Assembly: GCA_016932385.1 (NCBI GenBank)
Contig: JAFGCY010000084.1
Coordinates: forward strand, 1 to 64,000
Origin: a bacterium
Lineage (GTDB): Bacteria > 4484-113 > JAFGCY01
DNA: 64,000 bases
Reading direction: 5' to 3'
This document shows positions 15,909-24,122 of the stretch, piece after piece (position 1 is the first letter of the stretch; every line of letters starts with the position of its first letter). The position numbers and the translations under genes were made by a program. Below the pieces are notes generated by a model, which was not told the origin of the DNA, made no database searches, and saw only the letters and a program-made list of their open reading frames with translations.

Positions 15909-17678
15909 TCAGTTGCGGCGCTTGGCGGGACGGTTGGCGCGCAGGTCGCTCAGCCAGGCGGCAAATGCGATCAGCGGCCAACCGGCCAGCGCTGCCACCC
16001 AGGCCAGCGAGGGCGGGCCGGGCACGTATCCGTCGGTATTCAGCAGCGCCAGCCGCCAAGCCAGCAGGTCCAGGCAGATCAACGCACCCGTTAGATGAGC
16101 AAGGAGCAGCAGGCGCCGCGTTTTCAGACGGTAGAGCCAGGTGGCGCGTCCGACGGCCACGGTGGCCAGTATACCCAGTGCCAACGCCCCGGCGGCCTGC
16201 CAGATGTTCAACTCCTCACCCCAGGCGGGCAACGGCCAGACGAACAGCCGCACCACCGTCCAGCCCGCGAACAGCGCCAGCCAGGCCTGCCAGAGGACCA
16301 GCGCCAAGCCTTTGATGATCCGGACGGCCGAAGCCTCCTCCGGCGCGACGGGCAGGCTGCGAATGCGGTCGGCGGCCTGGGCCACGACATCGGGCACCGG
16401 CTGCGGCTTGGGCACGTGATCGGCCATCGCCTCGAGCTGCGCCTGGATCATCACCTCGCGCAACGACGGCCCGGTGCGCTTGCGCCGGACGCTACCGGGT
16501 TGCTCCGGCTCCACCGGCAGCGGCTCGGGCATCAGCAGGTCGCTGAGCTCGATCCGGATCGGCGGCAATTCGGCCGCGCTGACTGGCTCCGCGGCGATCG
16601 CCGGCGTCGGGGCTGTCTCGCCCGGCTTCGATTCGCTTGCGACTGTCGTGCCGGCTATCTCCCCTGGAACCACGAATTCCGGTGGGACCCAATCCTCGGT
16701 ATCGACATACTCGGGCAGCTGCGGCGGACCGGGCTCGGCGATTTCCGCGCTTATTTCCGCCGGCAACGGTTCATCCAGCAACTCCGCTTCCACCACAACC
16801 TCAGTTGGCTTACGGTCGACCGCGGCTTCCGTGACCGGCTCCAGCGCCCCCACCGGCTCCAGTGGCGGCGGGTCGGCTTGAATAACCGGTTCAGTCTCAT
16901 CTGCCACCTGCGTCTCGAACTCATCCGCCGTCGCCGGCGGAGGATCAGCTGCTTCGAGAACCGTCTCGGCTCGCAAAATGGGCTCTTCCTCCACTACCAC
17001 CACATCGATGGGCACCAGAGGCATGACGGCAGACCTGGCTTGCTCGGCGACTGGAGGCGCTTCCGTCAGTTCGGTTTCCGCTTCCGCGCACTCAGTTTCC
17101 AGAACCGCCGCGGGCGGGGTTAGCGGTTCGGGCACAGGTTCGGCCCCGGCAAGATCAGCCGCGAGTTCCGCCGCGTCGAAGTCCAGCGTAGCCTGCCGGT
17201 AGACCGCTGCGGCCTTTTCCGCGGCGGCAACTGCGGATTCCAGTTCAGGCGTAGGTTCCGGTTCCGGCTCGCCGGCTGCCATCGCTGCCGCTTCCGGCTC
17301 GATTTCCGCGTCTACTTCCACCTCGGGCTCAAGTACGGATTCCGGCTCCTCGTCTGTATCCATTACCAGGGCCGGGGCTTCCACTACGGCAATCGCGTTT
17401 AAGCGGCTGATCATCGCCTGGACGCCGTCGCCGACCGCCGTCGACCCGCCGTGAACACGCTGGATGAAATGCAGGGCTTCGTCGAGGGCGGCCAGTTCCT
17501 CGCGCACCTCGATCAGCGGCGCCTGCATCAGCCGTCGCCGCCGGCCTTCCGTCGCCGCCAGCACTTCCTCGAGCGAACAGCCGGGCTCCAGCCGCGGGTC
17601 GATAAATTCCAGCGCCGCCAGATATAGATCCGCCAATTTAGTTTCGCCGCCGCTTTTGGCTGCAGCTTCGAACCCCAT
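15909..17678 (-). CDS. Large membrane protein with Pro/Glu/Ala-rich linker
   Basis: 589 aa. The N-terminal 100 residues are helical and charged. Residues of about 105-400 are a low-complexity acidic linker of Glu, Pro, Ala and Val. A short basic patch (VRRKRTGPSLREVMIQ) follows, then about four transmembrane segments at the C-terminus (LVLWQAWLALFAGWTVVRLF onward). No catalytic motif is evident. The Shine-Dalgarno and start lie in an 8-bp hairpin (17679-17699). It follows the M42 peptidase gene by 31 bp and is probably co-transcribed with it. Function unknown. Confidence 0.7.
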   Translation of the reverse strand: MGFEAAAKSGGETKLADLYLAALEFIDPRLEPGCSLEEVLAATEGRRRRLMQAPLIEVREELAALDEALHFIQRVHGGSTAVGDGVQAMISRLNAIAVVEAPALVMDTDEEPESVLEPEVEVDAEIEPEAAAMAAGEPEPEPTPELESAVAAAEKAAAVYRQATLDFDAAELAADLAGAEPVPEPLTPPAAVLETECAEAETELTEAPPVAEQARSAVMPLVPIDVVVVEEEPILRAETVLEAADPPPATADEFETQVADETEPVIQADPPPLEPVGALEPVTEAAVDRKPTEVVVEAELLDEPLPAEISAEIAEPGPPQLPEYVDTEDWVPPEFVVPGEIAGTTVASESKPGETAPTPAIAAEPVSAAELPPIRIELSDLLMPEPLPVEPEQPGSVRRKRTGPSLREVMIQAQLEAMADHVPKPQPVPDVVAQAADRIRSLPVAPEEASAVRIIKGLALVLWQAWLALFAGWTVVRLFVWPLPAWGEELNIWQAAGALALGILATVAVGRATWLYRLKTRRLLLLAHLTGALICLDLLAWRLALLNTDGYVPGPPSLAWVAALAGWPLIAFAAWLSDLRANRPAKRRN

Positions 17679-17699
17679 GGGATCACCTCCCGTGATCCC
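17679..17699 (-). promoter_or_regulatory. Hairpin masking the ribosome-binding site of the 15909 gene
   Basis: GGGATCAC / GTGATCCC, perfect 8-bp arms with a 5-nt loop. On the mRNA the Shine-Dalgarno GGGAGGTGAT spans the loop and 3' arm, and the ATG follows directly. It could limit translation of the downstream gene of the operon. Confidence 0.4.
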
Positions 17700-17709
17700 G
17701 TCTTCCGCC

Positions 17710-18747
17710 TTATCCGCCGGTCAGCCAGGCTGCCAGCAAATCAACACCCGCCTTCATGTCGCGCATATCGATCGTTTCCACCACCGTGTGGATATAGCGC
17801 GTCGGCACGGACAGCGCCATCACGCGCCGGCCGGGGCCGAAGCGCTGCAGTGCTGCCGTGTCGGTGCCGCCCATCGGCAGCAACTCGTACTGGAACTTGA
17901 TCTTCTTCTTCTCGGCCAGGGCCACGAACTCGTCGAACAGCGAGCGCGTGGTGATCACACTGCCGTCGGCCACCTTGATGCCGATGCCCTCGCCCAGTTT
18001 GGAAACGCTGTCCTCCGGGCTCGAACCCGGGGTGTCGATCGCCAGGGTGGTATCGATGGCGATGCCCACCTCGGCGGGAATATTCTGCGCCGCCACATGG
18101 GCCCCGCGCAATCCGACTTCTTCCTGGGCGCTGCCCACGAAGTAGATGTCGTAAATGTTCTTGCCCTTGGCTTTCTTGATCGCGTTCAAGGCCACCCAGG
18201 GGCTGATCCGGTTGTCCATGCACTGGCCGCTGACCAGGTTGCCGATCTTCTTGGTCGTCTGCTCCAGCACGACCGGGTCGCCCGGCCGCACCTTCTTCTT
18301 GACGTCGGCAGCGCTCAGGCCCATATCGATCATGAACTCCAGCACCGTCGGGATCTTCTTGCGGTCCTCCGGCGAGGCGACGTGGATCGGCTTGGTCGCC
18401 GGATTGAGGATGCCCGGCAGGTCGCCGTTCTTAGTCATGATGATCACATGGCGGGCGAACAGGTTGCGCGGATCGAATCCGCCCACGGGCGCGATGCGCA
18501 GAAAGCCATTGTCGTCGATCGAGCGCACCAGGAAGCCGATCTGGTCCAGGTGGCAGGAAATGATGACGCTCTTTTCCTTCTGGCCGCGCTTGCGCTTGCC
18601 GGCCTTCACCAGACCGATCAGGTTGCCGATCGCGTCTTCCTCGAGCTTGTCCCACCAGCCGCGGGTGTGCTGCTTGATCAGTTCGCGTACACGTTCTTCG
18701 CGCCCGGGAACGCCGAGCGTCTCCGTCAGCTGCTTCAGAAATTTCAT
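17710..18747 (-). CDS. M42-family metallopeptidase (glutamyl aminopeptidase/endoglucanase-like)
   Basis: 345 aa, normal length for M42. Metal and catalytic motifs in order: SCHLDQIGF (His, Asp), DNRIS (bridging Asp), EEVGLRGA (catalytic and ligand Glu), IDTT (Asp), and GGTDTAALQ near the C-terminus. These are cytoplasmic dinuclear-metal aminopeptidases that form dodecameric shells. Start ATG 18747 is preceded by AGGAAGG 6 nt upstream and gives the canonical MKFLKQLTETLGVPGRE; the track start is 54 codons too early. Heads the minus-strand operon with the 15909 gene. Confidence 0.9.
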   Translation of the reverse strand: MKFLKQLTETLGVPGREERVRELIKQHTRGWWDKLEEDAIGNLIGLVKAGKRKRGQKEKSVIISCHLDQIGFLVRSIDDNGFLRIAPVGGFDPRNLFARHVIIMTKNGDLPGILNPATKPIHVASPEDRKKIPTVLEFMIDMGLSAADVKKKVRPGDPVVLEQTTKKIGNLVSGQCMDNRISPWVALNAIKKAKGKNIYDIYFVGSAQEEVGLRGAHVAAQNIPAEVGIAIDTTLAIDTPGSSPEDSVSKLGEGIGIKVADGSVITTRSLFDEFVALAEKKKIKFQYELLPMGGTDTAALQRFGPGRRVMALSVPTRYIHTVVETIDMRDMKAGVDLLAAWLTGG

Positions 18748-18962
18748 TGATTGCCTTCCTCGCAGGGAGTAATGCGATTTTAGCAGACAACTCGATCCCG
18801 GATAAGCGACTGAATCTGAGCAGTGACAGCGAATTAAAATGCCGGAATTAGCAGACAAACCGACACGGCACTGACTCCGGGAATTGCGATCACTGCCAGA
18901 TATTGGCAATGTAAACTCCGCTTATACTTTGGGCTAGGTATCGCATTGGGAGGTTACCAGAG

Positions 18963-19793
18963 ATGGCTTTGGTTAAATCGCACAACTGGCAGGTTTGTTT
19001 TCTACTGGTAGTAATGACACTTATCTACATGCATCCGGCTAATGCTGCAGCGGAAACACCGGGTTCGGGTCCAGATAAAACCAACAACGACAAACTGCTG
19101 GCCGATCCGCAAGATCAGGAAAGTGTCGGTGGTCAGTGGCATTATCAGAGATTGGTTGACGGCGAAATCGTTGATGAGGGCTTCCTTGTTGTCGAAAAAG
19201 GGAAATGGGTGTTTACGGAGCACCAGAGTAACTCCGGGGGTGTTTTGAGCTTATGCGCTTTACTGTTCCCGTTTGAGCCGGGCGGCCGGGATTTTTCTTA
19301 TAAGCAGGACAAGCGCTATTTCGATGGACGCATACCGGAAGTGGGGCGAATCTTCGCAATTGAGCACGAACCTGGTGAAACCTGGGTGTTCGACTACAAC
19401 GGTTATATCATCGTCGACGACGAAGGTTTTGTCCCCGGGCTGCTGGAATTCGAGATCACCTGCGAGCTGGCAGATCGCTGGAGCGAAACCTGGACGGGCT
19501 CTATCTCAAACGGTGCCTGGGCTGAGGTTAACTGCTCCGGCCAGACCGATTACCTGATCGGCTCTTCGGGCATGCAGTGGGAAGAACTCAGTCCCGAGTA
19601 TCGCGAACTGGGCTTGGTTGAGATCAAGTTCCCGGTCTGCCGGGCTCATTTCTACGGGCGCTGCCATGAGGAAGGCGAGCTCTGGACGGTTAAAATCGGT
19701 GGCGAAATCTGCACGACGGTCGTAGCGCAAAAGGATCCCCTCGCAATTCCGCTCGATGCCGTGGAGTCGGAGTGCGGATCTGAAGAACAGTAG
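18963..19793 (+). CDS. Exported protein of unknown function
   Basis: 276 aa. Signal peptide ends near ANAAAE. The mature part is beta-rich, with many Trp, Gly and Glu (for example GGQWHYQRLVDGEIVDEGFL) and six scattered Cys in the C-terminal half, consistent with a periplasmic disulphide-bonded protein. GGGAGG precedes ATG 18963, and TATACT at 18923-18928 is a plausible -10 giving a leader of about 28 nt. No family recognised. Confidence 0.65.
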   Translation: MALVKSHNWQVCFLLVVMTLIYMHPANAAAETPGSGPDKTNNDKLLADPQDQESVGGQWHYQRLVDGEIVDEGFLVVEKGKWVFTEHQSNSGGVLSLCALLFPFEPGGRDFSYKQDKRYFDGRIPEVGRIFAIEHEPGETWVFDYNGYIIVDDEGFVPGLLEFEITCELADRWSETWTGSISNGAWAEVNCSGQTDYLIGSSGMQWEELSPEYRELGLVEIKFPVCRAHFYGRCHEEGELWTVKIGGEICTTVVAQKDPLAIPLDAVESECGSEEQ

Positions 19794-19829
19794 AATCGGC
19801 TAATCAGCAGAGCCCCGCCGGAAAGGCGG

Positions 19830-19835
19830 TAACAT
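19830..19835 (+). promoter_or_regulatory. -10 hexamer TAACAT, leaderless GTG start
   Basis: TAACAT ends 7 nt before GTG 19843 of the helicase gene; no Shine-Dalgarno at that distance. Confidence 0.4.
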
Positions 19836-19842
19836 ATGAGCA

Positions 19843-22080
19843 GTGGATGAACCGCGGGAGATTCAGCGTTTACGCCTATCGCGCACCGGGCAGCAGGACC
19901 TGCCGGTGGCACGCGTCGACTGGCACAGCGGCTTAAACGACCAGCAGCTGGCGGCGGTGACCGCGCCGGACGGGCCGGTGCTGGTGCTGGCCGGCGCCGG
20001 CAGCGGCAAGACGCGCGTGATTACCTACCGCGTCGCCTACCTGATCAGCGAGCGGCGCGTCCTGCCCCAGCAGATCATGCTGGCCACCTTCACCAACAAG
20101 GCCGCGCGCAGCATGCTCAAGCGCTGCGAGGAAGTGATCGGCCGCACCGCGCGCGACGTCACCGGCGGCACCTTCCACCATATCGCCAATCTGTTGTTGC
20201 GGCGTTACGCCAAGGCGCTGGGTTACCAGAGCAACTTCACGATCCTCGACGAGTCCGACGCGCGTTCGATGATGAAGGTCTGCCGCACGGAGTCCGGCAT
20301 CGATACCAAGACGATCGCCTTTCCCAGCGACCGCGTGCTGACGGCGATCGCCAGCGCGATCGTCAACACCAACACCGACCTGGAGACGCTGCTGGCCCGC
20401 CGCTATCCGCACCTCTACGAGCGGCGCGACGATATCGAGCGCGTGCTGATCACCTACCACGAGCGCAAGTTGGCCAGCAACCAGATGGACTTCGACGACC
20501 TGCTGGTCAACCTCTACAAGCTGCTAAGCGACCACCCGCGCATTCGCCTGGGGCTGGCACGGCGCTTCCAGCACGTGCTGGTCGACGAGTACCAGGACGT
20601 CAACCACCTGCAGGCGGCGATCGTCCGCGAACTGTTCCGCGGCGAGGCGGACCTCGACGCCGAGACACTCGCGCTGGAACCGGACGAGCCCGGCAACTTG
20701 GCACCCATCACGCTGGCCGACTACGATGACGACGGGCTGGCGCCACCGCGGGATGCGGGCGCGGTTGACGAACCAGAAAAGAAGCCAGAACCTGAGATGC
20801 CCCGGTCGCCATCGATCGCGGAGCGCGTGGGCCTGACCGGACGCGGGCTGTTCGTCGTCGGCGATGACGCGCAGAGCATCTATTCCTTCCGCGGCGCGGA
20901 CTACACCAATATCCGCACGTTCCCGGACGCCTTCGCTGACGCCCACGTCTTCAAGCTGGAAACCAATTACCGCAGCGTGCCGCAGATCCTGACACTGGCC
21001 AACGGCATCCTCGACGAGGCCGACCCGTTGTTTCGAAAAGAGCTGCGGCCGGTCAAACCGGGCACCGACGAGCGTCCGCTGCTTCTGGCCTGCCGCGATG
21101 CCGAGGAACAGGCCGAGTTCGTCGCCGAGCAGGCGATCCGCCTCAGAGAAGAGGCGGACATGTCCTGGGACGACATCGCGATCCTCTACCGCGCCCACAA
21201 CAACCGCCTGGAAGTGGAACTGGAGTTCGCCCAGCGCAACATTCCGTTCATCGTGCGCGGCGGATTGCGCTTCTTCGAGCAGGCGCACATCAAGGATCTG
21301 GTCAGCTTCCTGATCGTGCTGGCCAACAACCGTGACGAGTTGGCCTGGCAGCGGATGCTCAGCCTCTTAAACCGCGTCGGGCCCAAGACGATCGCCGGCG
21401 TGCTGAACAAGATGCGCGGCGCCACGGACGAGGAAGGCGGCGCCTTGGGCCGGTTCATCAACAACGGCGTGGCGGATTCAGTCCGCGGCCAGGCCAAACA
21501 ACCGATGGTCGAGCTGCGCGACTTCCTGCGCGAACTGCACAGCCACGTCGAAACCACTCCGCCGGCGGAGCTAATCAAGCGCATCGTCGACGAACGCTAC
21601 CGCGGCTACATGGAATTGAAGTGGGAGAACTGGCAGCAGCGCCTGGAGGACCTGGAGCAGCTGCAGGTCTTCGCCGGCCGCTTCGAATCGCTGGTCGGCT
21701 TCCTGACCGACATCGGGCTCAACGGCAGCTTCTCGGGCAGCCAGCTCAGCGACTCGTATTCCGACGAGGACCGCGCCGAAGGGGCGGTCACGCTCTCGAC
21801 GATCCACCAGGCCAAGGGCTTGGAGTGGAAGGCGGTGTTCGTGATCTGCGTCCACGACGACGTGATCCCGCACCGGCTGGCGCAGTTCGATCCGCACGGC
21901 GAGGAAGAGGAGCAGCGGCTGCTGTATGTCGCCGTTACCCGCGCCGAGGAACTCCTGTACATGAGCTATCCGGTCGAGACCAAGACCCGCGACTTCCAGC
22001 GCATCATCAACAAGCCGAGCCGGTTTTTGGATGGGCGCGCGCGCCAGGGCTTCGACGAGGCGATGCTGGAGTGGGATTAA
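19843..22080 (+). CDS. UvrD/PcrA-type superfamily 1A DNA helicase
   Basis: 745 aa ATP-dependent 3'-5' helicase for excision and mismatch repair or replication restart. Motifs in order: Walker A LAGAGSGKT, Walker B LVDEYQD, GDDAQSIYSFRGA (III), LETNYRS (IV), TIHQAKGLEW (V), VAVTRAEE (VI). An acidic, Pro-rich segment of about 65 residues (EPDEPGNLAPIT to PEPEMPRSP) lies between motifs II and III, where UvrD and PcrA have only a short link. The C-terminus stops soon after motif VI and lacks the tudor-like tail of PcrA. GTG start chosen from the TAACAT spacing. Confidence 0.9.
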   Translation: MDEPREIQRLRLSRTGQQDLPVARVDWHSGLNDQQLAAVTAPDGPVLVLAGAGSGKTRVITYRVAYLISERRVLPQQIMLATFTNKAARSMLKRCEEVIGRTARDVTGGTFHHIANLLLRRYAKALGYQSNFTILDESDARSMMKVCRTESGIDTKTIAFPSDRVLTAIASAIVNTNTDLETLLARRYPHLYERRDDIERVLITYHERKLASNQMDFDDLLVNLYKLLSDHPRIRLGLARRFQHVLVDEYQDVNHLQAAIVRELFRGEADLDAETLALEPDEPGNLAPITLADYDDDGLAPPRDAGAVDEPEKKPEPEMPRSPSIAERVGLTGRGLFVVGDDAQSIYSFRGADYTNIRTFPDAFADAHVFKLETNYRSVPQILTLANGILDEADPLFRKELRPVKPGTDERPLLLACRDAEEQAEFVAEQAIRLREEADMSWDDIAILYRAHNNRLEVELEFAQRNIPFIVRGGLRFFEQAHIKDLVSFLIVLANNRDELAWQRMLSLLNRVGPKTIAGVLNKMRGATDEEGGALGRFINNGVADSVRGQAKQPMVELRDFLRELHSHVETTPPAELIKRIVDERYRGYMELKWENWQQRLEDLEQLQVFAGRFESLVGFLTDIGLNGSFSGSQLSDSYSDEDRAEGAVTLSTIHQAKGLEWKAVFVICVHDDVIPHRLAQFDPHGEEEEQRLLYVAVTRAEELLYMSYPVETKTRDFQRIINKPSRFLDGRARQGFDEAMLEWD

Positions 22081-22129
22081 GCCCCGGCTAAATGCCATCT
22101 GGGCCCTGTCTCAGACAGCCCGGACGCGG

Positions 22130-22135
22130 TATGAT
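22130..22135 (+). promoter_or_regulatory. -10 hexamer TATGAT, leaderless arrangement
   Basis: TATGAT ends 6 nt before ATG 22142; no Shine-Dalgarno. Confidence 0.45.
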
Positions 22136-22141
22136 GTACAC

Positions 22142-22696
22142 ATGTCCGAGGATGATACCCCCAAGCCCCCGCGCCAGGAGCTGCCCGGGCCGGAGGGCGG
22201 GCATTTCTACGCGCCCCCCGACGACCGGCGGAAACTTGCGCGAGGCCGCCGCAAGGATGACCAGGAACCGGCGCTGGCCGGCCCCGTGGACTACAAGCTG
22301 AGCCATCGCAGCCAGCGCGACTTTCCCGAGGCCTACAGCCCGGTGTCACGCACGTTTTGGGAAGGCCTGAGCAAGGAGCAGCAGGACGCCGTGATGCGTC
22401 TGCAGGCGGTGGCGATGGAGAAGGCCGGCTTCGAGAAGGGCGCGCCGAAGATGTTCATCGCGGACTTCGACCCGTCCAATCCAGCCGCCGCGACCGGCGC
22501 GCGCGGGGCGATTGAATCCGATCCGGTAGCGCTGGCGGCGCCGCGACTCGTCCTGGGCGGGATTCTGCTCGGGATGGGCGGGCTGGCGCTGGCCCTGTCG
22601 CTGATCGGCATGTTGCAGCCGCTGGGCATTGTCGCGGCGGCCTCGGCCACGGCTCTGATCATCGGCGGGATCATGGCCGCGAACCAGCGGAGCTGA
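22142..22696 (+). CDS. Small membrane protein of unknown function
   Basis: 184 aa. Residues 1-130 are polar and Pro/Arg-rich (PPDDRRKLARGRRKDDQ); the C-terminus has two transmembrane helices (LVLGGILLGMGGLALALSLIGML and GIVAAASATALIIGGIMAA). Start at ATG 22142 is set by TATGAT 6 nt upstream. Its TGA ends 1 nt before the rimO ATG, so the two form an operon. No family recognised. Confidence 0.7.
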   Translation: MSEDDTPKPPRQELPGPEGGHFYAPPDDRRKLARGRRKDDQEPALAGPVDYKLSHRSQRDFPEAYSPVSRTFWEGLSKEQQDAVMRLQAVAMEKAGFEKGAPKMFIADFDPSNPAAATGARGAIESDPVALAAPRLVLGGILLGMGGLALALSLIGMLQPLGIVAAASATALIIGGIMAANQRS

Positions 22697-22697
22697 G

Positions 22698-24083
22698 ATG
22701 AACCCAGTGCGCCTCAATCCCGCGCCGCTGGTCGGCTTCATCAGCCTGGGCTGTCCCAAGAACCAGGTCGACTGCGAACTGATGATCTCGCGCGCCGTCG
22801 ACACCGGTTTTCAAATCACGACGGATATCGCCCGGGCCAATGCGTTGGTCGTGAATACCTGCGCTTTCATCGAACAGGCCCAGTCCGAGGCCGACGAGGC
22901 GATCCGCGAGGCGCTGGAATACAAGGAGCGCGGGACCTGCCGCGCGGTGATCGTGGCCGGCTGCCTGCCGCAGTACCTTAAGGAACGCTGCAGCGAAGCC
23001 TATCCCGAGGTCGACGCCTGGCTGACACCGAACAACCCGCATCGGCTGGGCGAGGTACTCGCCGGCCTGCTGGTCGACGAGCCGCCGCTGGTCGCCGATC
23101 CGCACTTTCCCCTCCCCGAGTACCTGGCCACCGCCGCCGATGGACGCGTGCTGTCCACGCCGCCGTCGCTGGCGTACTTGAAAATCGCCGAAGGATGCGA
23201 CCATCACTGCCGGTTCTGCCTGATCCCCGGCCTCAGAGGGCGCTACCGCAGCCGCGAACAGGACGACTTGCTGGCTGAAGCCGTCGCGCTGGCGGAAATG
23301 GGAGTCAACGAGATTGCCCTGGTCAGCCAGGACAGCAGCTATTACGGGCGCGACCTGGGCAACACCTCGCTGGCCGAGTTGCTGACCGGCCTGGCCGACC
23401 AGGACGGTGACTTCTGGATCCGCGTGATGTACTTGTATCCCGACCACCTGACGCCGGAGCTGCTGGAAACCTGGGCCGGGCTGGCGCAGCGCACGGACGG
23501 CCCGCGCCTGCTGCCCTACTTCGATATCCCGGTCCAGCATGTCAGCGCACCGGTGCTCAAGGCGATGGGCCGCCGCGGCGACCGCCGGTCGATCGACGCG
23601 CTGTTCCGCCGCGTGCGCGCGGCCTGTCCCGAGGCGGTGATCCGCAGCTCGCTGATCGTCGGCTATCCCGGCGAAACCGAGGACCAGTTCAACGAGCTAT
23701 TCGACTGGGTGCAGTCCGGCAAGGTCGACCGGCTGGGCGTGTTCACATACAGCGACCTGCCGGAGATGAACAGCCATCAGCTGCCGGACCACGTGCCGCC
23801 GGAACTCGCCGCCCAGCGCCAGGATCTGCTATTGGAAGCGCAGTATGACGTGGCGCTCGAACTGAACACGGCGCTCACGGGCAGCGAGGTCGAGGTTCTG
23901 CTGGAAGAAGAAGCCGAGGGCGGGGGCAGCGAATCTGTCTACATCGGCCGCAGCTGGCGCGAGGCCTTCGAGATCGACGGCCTGGTCGAGGTGCGGTCTG
24001 CCAGCCCGCTCGAGTTGTTCACTCGGGTACGGGCCCGCGTGGTTTCGGCCGAGGCCTACGACCTTTATACGGAAGTTCGCTGA
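22698..24083 (+). CDS. rimO: Ribosomal protein S12 methylthiotransferase RimO
   Basis: 461 aa radical-SAM methylthiotransferase that modifies an Asp of ribosomal protein S12. UPF0004 N-domain with SLGCPKNQVDCELM, CAFIEQAQ and AGCLPQ (three Cys for one 4Fe-4S cluster), radical-SAM CDHHCRFCLIPGLRGRYRSR, and a C-terminal TRAM domain (GSEVEVLLEEEAEGG, YIGRSWREAFEIDG). Translated from an ATG one base after the upstream stop. Confidence 0.95.
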   Translation: MNPVRLNPAPLVGFISLGCPKNQVDCELMISRAVDTGFQITTDIARANALVVNTCAFIEQAQSEADEAIREALEYKERGTCRAVIVAGCLPQYLKERCSEAYPEVDAWLTPNNPHRLGEVLAGLLVDEPPLVADPHFPLPEYLATAADGRVLSTPPSLAYLKIAEGCDHHCRFCLIPGLRGRYRSREQDDLLAEAVALAEMGVNEIALVSQDSSYYGRDLGNTSLAELLTGLADQDGDFWIRVMYLYPDHLTPELLETWAGLAQRTDGPRLLPYFDIPVQHVSAPVLKAMGRRGDRRSIDALFRRVRAACPEAVIRSSLIVGYPGETEDQFNELFDWVQSGKVDRLGVFTYSDLPEMNSHQLPDHVPPELAAQRQDLLLEAQYDVALELNTALTGSEVEVLLEEEAEGGGSESVYIGRSWREAFEIDGLVEVRSASPLELFTRVRARVVSAEAYDLYTEVR

Positions 24084-24110
24084 CGGGTTCAATTCAGGCC
24101 GGCAAGGCAG

Positions 24111-24116
24111 TAGAAT
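24111..24116 (+). promoter_or_regulatory. -10 hexamer TAGAAT, leaderless arrangement
   Basis: TAGAAT ends 6 nt before ATG 24123; no Shine-Dalgarno. Confidence 0.5.
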
Positions 24117-24122
24117 CAGCCG

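Noticed and set aside
18468-18490. tRNA-like string GGATCGAATCCGCC
   Set aside because: Inside the M42 peptidase coding sequence, with no acceptor or anticodon stems around it.
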